Below are positions 62,048-64,000 of a stretch of DNA of 64,000 nt, piece by piece. Origin of the DNA: Kutzneria kofuensis (GTDB lineage Bacteria; Actinomycetota; Actinomycetes; Mycobacteriales; Pseudonocardiaceae); the NCBI RefSeq assembly GCF_014203355.1, contig NZ_JACHIR010000005.1:62001-126000 (forward strand), written 5' to 3'. Each line of letters begins with the position of its first letter. Within the stretch, counting starts at the first letter, position 1. Under the pieces are notes generated by a model, which made no database searches, was not told the DNA's origin, and saw only the letters and a list, made by a program, of their open reading frames with translations. A program made the translations under genes and the position numbers.

Positions 62048-63394
62048 TCATCCGCCCCGGCGCTTCGCCGCGACCTTCGCCGCGAGGGCCTGCCCGGTGT
62101 CCAGTGCGGCATCCACCGTGACCCGACCGGCGATCGCCGAACTGACTTGTTGGGAGACCTGGGTTCCCAGGTCGGTGAACTCCGGAATGTCGACGAACCC
62201 GATGCCGCTCGTCGGCCGTGGCTGCACGCTCGTGTCACGCGGCGTAGCGCCCCTGATGGCCGCTTCCGCCTGCGCGCCAAACGGCGCGGTGGACACGCGG
62301 CACTCGGGGCGCTGGTAGGTCGACGCGCGCTTGCCGGACGGCACGCGGGACCAGCCGAGGCTGGCGCCCACCAGCCCTTCGTAGTCCTTGCCGCACGCCC
62401 AGGAGATGAACTTCCACGCCGAGTCCTGTTTCCCGCTGGCCTTCTCGATGGCGAACGCCCAGGTGTAGAGCCAACCGGAGCTGGCGGTGCGGACGACGGG
62501 CGCCTGCGCGTAGCCGAGTTTGCCGGCCACCGGCGAGTCCTTCGCCTCCAGCAGGCCGGCGGCCGCGGTGGAGTCGTACCAGATGGCGACCCTGCCCTGG
62601 GTCATGTCGTTGAGGCATTCGGTGAAGCCGGCCTGGGGGGCGCCGATCTCGCCGTGGTCCCGGACCAGGTCCACGTAGAACCTGGTCGCCCGCTTGAACT
62701 CCGGGGCGTTGACCTGCGCCCGCCAGTCCTGGGTGAACCAGGTCCCGCCGAAGGTGTTGACCACGGTGGTGAGCACACCGGCGAGCTCACCCCAGCCGGG
62801 CTGTCCACGCAGGCAGATGCCCCGCATGCCGGGCAGTGCGCCGTCGGCCTTGGCCGCCAGCTCCGCGACCTGCTGCCACGTCGGCCTGTCGGGCATGGTC
62901 AGTCCCCTGGCCGCGAACACGTCCTTGCGGTACATCACGAACGAGGACTCGCCGTAGAACGGTTCGGCGTACATCGTGCCGTCCGCGCCGGTCAGCGACT
63001 GGCGCATCGACTCGATGACATCGCCCTGGTCGAAGCCGGTGTCCCTGGGGAGGAACCGATCCAGTGGGGTCAGCCACCCGTTCTTGGCCCAGATCGGTGT
63101 CTCGTAGTTGCTGATGGTCGCGACGTCGTACTGGCCGGCCTGGCTGGAGAACTCCTCGCTGATCTTGTCTCGCACGTCGTTCTCGGGCAGCAGCGTGTAG
63201 TTGACCCTGATGCCGGTCTTCCTGGTGAAAGCGTCCGCGGTCAGCTTCACCAGATCCTTCATCTGAGGGTTGTTCACCATCAGGACATTGATCGACGAGT
63301 CGTCCGTCGGGTCCCCGCCGCACGCCGCCAGTCCGCTCACGGCGAGCGCCGCGACGGCCGCGCGCACGGCCAGACGCGCATGCAATGCCACCAT
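62048..63394 (-). CDS. ABC sugar-type solute-binding lipoprotein
   Basis: 448 residues of the family-1 extracellular solute-binding type (sorbitol/mannitol-binding-like). Lipobox LAACGG after a short hydrophobic signal. Lobes with [60 protein letters not shown] and [20 protein letters not shown]. The ATG at 63394 follows AGAAGGTGGG. No permease or ATPase genes are adjacent on either side, so it is an orphan binding protein or its transporter is elsewhere. Confidence 0.9.
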   Translation of the reverse strand: MVALHARLAVRAAVAALAVSGLAACGGDPTDDSSINVLMVNNPQMKDLVKLTADAFTRKTGIRVNYTLLPENDVRDKISEEFSSQAGQYDVATISNYETPIWAKNGWLTPLDRFLPRDTGFDQGDVIESMRQSLTGADGTMYAEPFYGESSFVMYRKDVFAARGLTMPDRPTWQQVAELAAKADGALPGMRGICLRGQPGWGELAGVLTTVVNTFGGTWFTQDWRAQVNAPEFKRATRFYVDLVRDHGEIGAPQAGFTECLNDMTQGRVAIWYDSTAAAGLLEAKDSPVAGKLGYAQAPVVRTASSGWLYTWAFAIEKASGKQDSAWKFISWACGKDYEGLVGASLGWSRVPSGKRASTYQRPECRVSTAPFGAQAEAAIRGATPRDTSVQPRPTSGIGFVDIPEFTDLGTQVSQQVSSAIAGRVTVDAALDTGQALAAKVAAKRRGG

Positions 63395-63469
63395 CGATCC
63401 CACCTTCTCGATCAAGTGTCGACTGGTCGAAAGGCCTTCCCGGCACCGCCTCCCCCGCCGCGAACTCTC

Positions 63470-63475
63470 TACTAT
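63470..63475 (+). promoter_or_regulatory. Candidate -10 element, leaderless transcript
   Basis: TACTAT placed 9 bases before the ATG at 63485, so transcription would begin at or next to the start codon. No Shine-Dalgarno is visible before that ATG, consistent with a leaderless message. No clear -35 element. Confidence 0.4.
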
Positions 63476-63484
63476 GGCCTAGTT

Positions 63485-64000
63485 ATGGGCCGATCCCCAG
63501 TGCCTGTGGCGGCGACGAACCTCACCGCGGACGTGACCAGCTTTGTCGGTCGCCGACGCGAACTGGCCCAGGTCAAGCAGTACTTGTCCGCCTCACGGCT
63601 GGTCACGTTGACCGGGGTCGGCGGGGTCGGCAAGTCCCGATTGGCGGTGCGGACGGCCGCCGGTGTGCGGCGGGCCTTTCCGGACGGGACATGGTTGGTC
63701 GAGTTGGCCCAGCTGCAGGACCCCGGACTGTTGGTGCAGACGGTGGCGAGCACGTTGGGCCTGCGGGACCAGTCAGCCCGACCGCCGTTGGTCGTGTTGG
63801 CCGAGTACCTGGCCAATCGGCGTCTACTGCTGGTATTGGACAACTGCGAGCACCTGCTGGCTTCGTGCGGGCAACTGGTGCACGCGTTGCTCGCCGCCTG
63901 CCCGAAACTGTGCGTGCTGGCCACCAGCCGGGAACCGCTGGGCATCTCCGGCGAGATCGCCTGGCCGGTGCCGGCGCTGTCGGTGCCTGATCTGGCCGAA
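63485..64000 (+). CDS. LuxR-type ATPase regulator, 3'-truncated by window edge
   Basis: First 172 codons only. NB-ARC/STAND ATPase start: [20 protein letters not shown], Walker [14 protein letters not shown] (about 43-55), Walker [33 protein letters not shown]. Close paralogue of the proteins at 46736 and 59914. Whether it ends in a LuxR HTH cannot be seen. Divergent from the solute-binding lipoprotein gene. Confidence 0.88.
   Translation, partial: MGRSPVPVAATNLTADVTSFVGRRRELAQVKQYLSASRLVTLTGVGGVGKSRLAVRTAAGVRRAFPDGTWLVELAQLQDPGLLVQTVASTLGLRDQSARPPLVVLAEYLANRRLLLVLDNCEHLLASCGQLVHALLAACPKLCVLATSREPLGISGEIAWPVPALSVPDLAE

Overview
The window looks like chromosomal DNA of a high-GC, secondary-metabolite-type actinobacterium. 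The best guess is the order Pseudonocardiales (Amycolatopsis/Kutzneria/Saccharothrix-like). Evidence is the strong GC bias at third codon positions, GTG starts, ATGA/GTGA-coupled operons, SARP and large ATPase-type regulators, a DevR/DosR homologue and secreted plant-biomass hydrolases. No rRNA, tRNA or CRISPR was seen.

Region 1 (about 1-37.7 kb) is a hypoxia/redox-stress (dormancy-type) island. It carries a DevR/DosR-type response regulator (27059-27706), six universal stress proteins (USPs), four CBS-domain proteins (three with a BON tail), three Acg-type nitroreductase-fold proteins, three P-type ATPases (one a Nia-like P1B-5 pump fused to hemerythrin), PEP synthase, an alcohol dehydrogenase, a PhoU homologue, an Rv1733c-like membrane protein, a GNAT/ADP-forming acyl-CoA synthetase fusion, and a phosphoketolase-acetate kinase-DoxX operon. 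Many are homologues of the Mycobacterium tuberculosis DosR regulon. Imperfect palindromes resembling the DosR box (GGGnCnTTCGnCC) precede most of the transcription units. No DosS/DosT-type kinase lies beside devR; the only histidine kinase is the truncated one at the left edge, and it lacks GAF domains. Within the island are a composite gene scar that appears to join the starts of a GAPDH gene and a hydrogenase beta-subunit gene to the end of a hydrogenase maturation protease gene (10387-10697), and an intact IS701-family insertion with CTAG target duplications (21926-23332) placed exactly at a USP stop codon.

Region 2 (about 37.9-43.4 kb) holds mixed housekeeping and envelope genes: a secreted Asp-box (sialidase-fold) protein, a membrane pentapeptide-repeat protein, a HAD phosphatase, a DUF4232 lipoprotein and a chloroperoxidase-like alpha/beta hydrolase.

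Region 3 (about 43.7-64 kb) is dominated by large signal-integrating regulators: two SARP-NB-ARC-TPR proteins, two LuxR-class ATPase regulators (one cut by the window edge) and a related ATPase without a DNA-binding domain. No biosynthetic gene cluster is visible beside them. Embedded is a divergent GH9 endoglucanase / GH3 beta-glucosidase pair, each preceded by a near-perfect CebR-type operator (TGGGAGCGCTCCCA-like). It also holds a TetR/DHFR-like pair around two inverted-repeat operators, an atypical NarL-type receiver protein, and a sugar-type ABC solute-binding lipoprotein without permeases.

Proposed logic of region 1 (inference): under oxygen limitation DevR would switch on the box-bearing operons. 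Xfp plus AckA would give acetyl phosphate and ATP without respiration, the acyl-CoA synthetase/GNAT protein would link acetate to acetyl-CoA and protein acylation, PEP synthase would rewire pyruvate/PEP, and the USP/CBS proteins would sense adenylate state.
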